Below, one piece after another: positions 62,090-64,000 of a DNA stretch of 64,000 nucleotides; position 1 is the stretch's first letter, and every line of letters starts with the position of its first letter. The DNA comes from Hahellaceae bacterium (GTDB lineage Bacteria; Pseudomonadota; Gammaproteobacteria; Pseudomonadales; Oleiphilaceae): contig JACKOD010000003.1 of NCBI GenBank assembly GCA_024234505.1, positions 186,001-250,000 of the forward strand. Reading direction: 5' to 3'. Made by a program: the position numbers and the translations under genes. The notes below the pieces were generated by a model, which was not told where the DNA came from, made no database searches, and saw only the letters and a list, made by a program, of their open reading frames with translations.

Positions 62090-62761
62090 ATGACAACCCA
62101 CATCATTATTGCAGATGATCATCCGCTGTTTCGAGCGGCACTTAAGCAAGCCGTGCAGCAAGCGGTTTCGGACGCTACCGTGCTCGAAGCCGAATCGATT
62201 AGCACGTTGCAGAAACTGGTTGAACAACATAATGATGTGGATCTAATTCTGTTGGACTTGAACATGCCCGGAGCCCATGGGTTTTCCGGGTTGGTTTTTC
62301 TTCGAGGGCAATTCCCAGCGGTTCCGGTTGTTGTGGTTTCCGGAATGGATAATCCTCAAGTGGTACCGCAATCTTTAGATTACGGTGCCTCAGGTTTTAT
62401 CCCCAAGTCGGCGCCGTTATCGACACTGGTTACAGCAATACAGCAAATTTTGGAAGGTGAGGTTTGGGTGCCGGAAGGTACGCAGCTCAGAGCCTCCCGC
62501 CAAGCGGTGCAGAATAGTTTTTCTGAGCGCCTGGCAGAGCTTACGCCTCAACAGTTCAGAGTGCTGAGCATGCTCTGCGAGGGGTTGCTGAACAAACAGA
62601 TCGCGTATGAGCTGGAGGTATCCGAAGCTACCATCAAGGCCCATATTACGGCACTTTTTCGTAAACTGGGGGTGCGTAATCGTACGCAGGCTGTCATCGC
62701 AATGCAGCAGCTGGATGTAGGGCAGGCGTCGGTCGAAATTGATGCGGCTGATGAGGATTAG
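62090..62761 (+). CDS. LuxR-family response regulator downstream of acs
   Basis: Two-component transcription regulator (223 aa): receiver (about 3-120; DDHPLF start and LLDLNMPG with the phospho-acceptor near residue 55, lysine in GFIPKSAP) and a LuxR-type helix-turn-helix (about 150-210; LTPQQFRVLSMLCEG, NKQIAYELEVSEATIKAHI). Position after acs resembles the ErdR/AgmR-type regulators that control acetate and alcohol metabolism in Pseudomonas. No kinase is adjacent. Its stop overlaps that of the convergent diguanylate cyclase by four bases. Confidence 0.88.
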   Translation: MTTHIIIADDHPLFRAALKQAVQQAVSDATVLEAESISTLQKLVEQHNDVDLILLDLNMPGAHGFSGLVFLRGQFPAVPVVVVSGMDNPQVVPQSLDYGASGFIPKSAPLSTLVTAIQQILEGEVWVPEGTQLRASRQAVQNSFSERLAELTPQQFRVLSMLCEGLLNKQIAYELEVSEATIKAHITALFRKLGVRNRTQAVIAMQQLDVGQASVEIDAADED

Positions 62762-63978
62762 CCCATCATCCGCCATTGCGAATAGCACCGGGTCGATGTG
62801 TCGCTGACCGGATTTTCTCTGGCCTTATGCAAATCAATCACCGGCGCAGAAGCCACTCTGTTTCGTCCGGAACGTTTGGCCTCATAGAGCGCACTATCTG
62901 CACGCTCAAACAGAGAGTAAGCGGAATCCTCGTAATTCGGACGTACTGTCGAGACGCCTAGGCTAGCTGTCATTTGGATGCGGGTATCTGCATATTGCAG
63001 TCGCAGTGAGGCAATATGGCGGCGTAGCTCGTCAGCGAGCGTCATGGCGTTTTCCAGTGAGGTGCCTGGCAACAACACGGCAAATTCTTCGCCTCCTACG
63101 CGGGCGAGTGTGTCCATGGTCCGATTAAATTTCTGCGTTAGCGCACGAGCCATTTCCCGCAGGCATTCATCGCCGATAAGATGCCCATGCTGATCGTTGA
63201 TCTGCTTAAAGTGATCCAGGTCGAGCAAAATGAGTGAAATTTCCTTATGGTCTCGTTGTGCACGACGAAACTCGTCCAGTTGGCGGTCCTCGAAAAATCG
63301 TCTGTTCCTTAGTCCCGTTAAACCATCCAGCGTACTCAATTCGGCAAGCTTTGCGGCTTGTTCTTCGAGCTTGAAGTTACTGAGTAGTGCGTTGAAGTAC
63401 TCCTTTCTTTGGATATTGGATATGGAATACATGGCAAGAATATAAATGGCACATAGCATTGCCATGGACGCTGAAAAGGGGAAATTTGAAAGTTGTAGCG
63501 CAACGGTACCGGGGATAAGCGTGCCACACAGCATCAACGCGACCAGCTTGCGTGAGGGGGCCAGTGATGCGCTGCCTCCTGCGCAAATGCCCGCAGTAGA
63601 TACAATGAGCGGCAACAATGCTTCCTGAAAGGTATTGAGGGCAATGAGATAGGCTACGGAAAGCCCCCAGGCCAGACTGGAAATGATTACACCCAGAGTA
63701 ATGAGTTGATCTATGGTAGCGGCTGACATGGTAACAATATGGCGTTTAACCCAGGCAACCAGCACGAGTCTCAGCAGTGCAGCCCCGAGTACGGCGGCCG
63801 TGAGGTCGTAAATAATGTCATAGCGCGATTCTGAACCAAAATAAGTCATGGACGGAAAAATGATTGCCAACCACACCAAGACATACAAAATAATGCCGGG
63901 TATGGATCGGTCAGCAAGATCGACGCATAGCCGACGTTGCACCTTGTGCTGAAAGGTGGTGTCTTTGGAATTGTTCAT
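62758..63978 (-). CDS. Membrane-bound diguanylate cyclase
   Basis: Makes cyclic-di-GMP (406 aa). The N-terminal half has about six hydrophobic segments (25-45, 55-75, 90-110, 118-135, 145-165, 170-190), a MASE-like membrane sensor. The GGDEF domain (about 215-375) carries an intact GGEEF active site (VGGEEFAVLLPG) and STLDGLTGLRNRRFFEDR. No RxxD inhibitory site was identified at the usual spot. No EAL domain. About 30 residues of polar tail end the protein. The start ATG at 63978 is close to the window edge, so its promoter is not visible. Confidence 0.9.
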   Translation of the reverse strand: MNNSKDTTFQHKVQRRLCVDLADRSIPGIILYVLVWLAIIFPSMTYFGSESRYDIIYDLTAAVLGAALLRLVLVAWVKRHIVTMSAATIDQLITLGVIISSLAWGLSVAYLIALNTFQEALLPLIVSTAGICAGGSASLAPSRKLVALMLCGTLIPGTVALQLSNFPFSASMAMLCAIYILAMYSISNIQRKEYFNALLSNFKLEEQAAKLAELSTLDGLTGLRNRRFFEDRQLDEFRRAQRDHKEISLILLDLDHFKQINDQHGHLIGDECLREMARALTQKFNRTMDTLARVGGEEFAVLLPGTSLENAMTLADELRRHIASLRLQYADTRIQMTASLGVSTVRPNYEDSAYSLFERADSALYEAKRSGRNRVASAPVIDLHKARENPVSDTSTRCYSQWRMMG

Positions 63979-64000
63979 AACCTTGCTTCTAAGTTATTAA

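Overview
The window looks like chromosomal DNA of a free-living, probably aquatic, gammaproteobacterium of the broad Pseudomonas/Marinobacter/Cellvibrio type. The main evidence is gene order: lepA-lepB-DUF4845-rnc-era-recO-pdxJ-acpS, opposing gacS, then cysM-rlmD-relA-mazG is the classic pseudomonad-like arrangement. The nadB-sdhE-ygfX-ygfZ cluster, rseC-mucD, the ppc/adk pair with a small conserved gene beside ppc, and a Marinobacter-type fatty acyl-CoA reductase point the same way. I saw no tRNA, rRNA, CRISPR array, insertion sequence or prophage.

Layout. 1-3132 (minus): an RND efflux pump (cut by the window edge), its membrane fusion protein, and pcm. 3397-8620 (plus): a compact hoxFUYHW operon for a soluble NAD+-reducing [NiFe]-hydrogenase of the Ralstonia/Cupriavidus type, ending in a hairpin shared with a convergent HDOD gene. 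8674-12930 (minus): HDOD protein, then ygfZ, ygfX, sdhE and nadB. 13217-18290 (plus): rseC, mucD and a CHASE-PAS-GGDEF-EAL protein; the algU-mucA-mucB genes usual between nadB and rseC are absent. 18430-33905: the housekeeping block named above. 34020-36168 (minus): a single-domain response regulator followed by a REC-GGDEF-EAL protein. 36699-46107: the small gene next to ppc, then ppc, adk, tsaB, uppP, a small unknown gene, rsmJ, and opposing plsB. 46322-50792: a Gld-type ABC export system and murI, opposed by a small methyltransferase. 51862-56268 (minus): an HDOD-GAF-histidine kinase followed by a REC-PAS-GGDEF-EAL protein, a likely cognate pair. 56629-63978: a MinD/FleN-like ATPase, fatty acyl-CoA reductase, acs, a LuxR-type response regulator and a membrane diguanylate cyclase.

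Themes. Translation, RNA processing, stringent response and envelope lipid genes make up the core. On top of it sit four cyclic-di-GMP turnover proteins, two HDOD proteins and two histidine kinases in 64 kb, which suggests a heavily regulated lifestyle switch. The hydrogenase gives a way to exchange H2 with the NAD(H) pool. The acyl-CoA reductase suggests fatty alcohol or wax ester storage, and Acs feeds acetyl-CoA. The hydrogenase needs hypABCDEF maturation genes that are not in this window.

Most unusual points: the isolated hox operon with repeats in its leader; the nadB-rseC junction that lacks algU-mucAB but carries a terminator-like hairpin; the HDOD-kinase/cyclic-di-GMP regulator pair; two EAL domains with altered signature motifs; and a perfect 23-bp tandem duplication spanning a stop codon. 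All functions are inferred from reading translated sequence; no database search was run.
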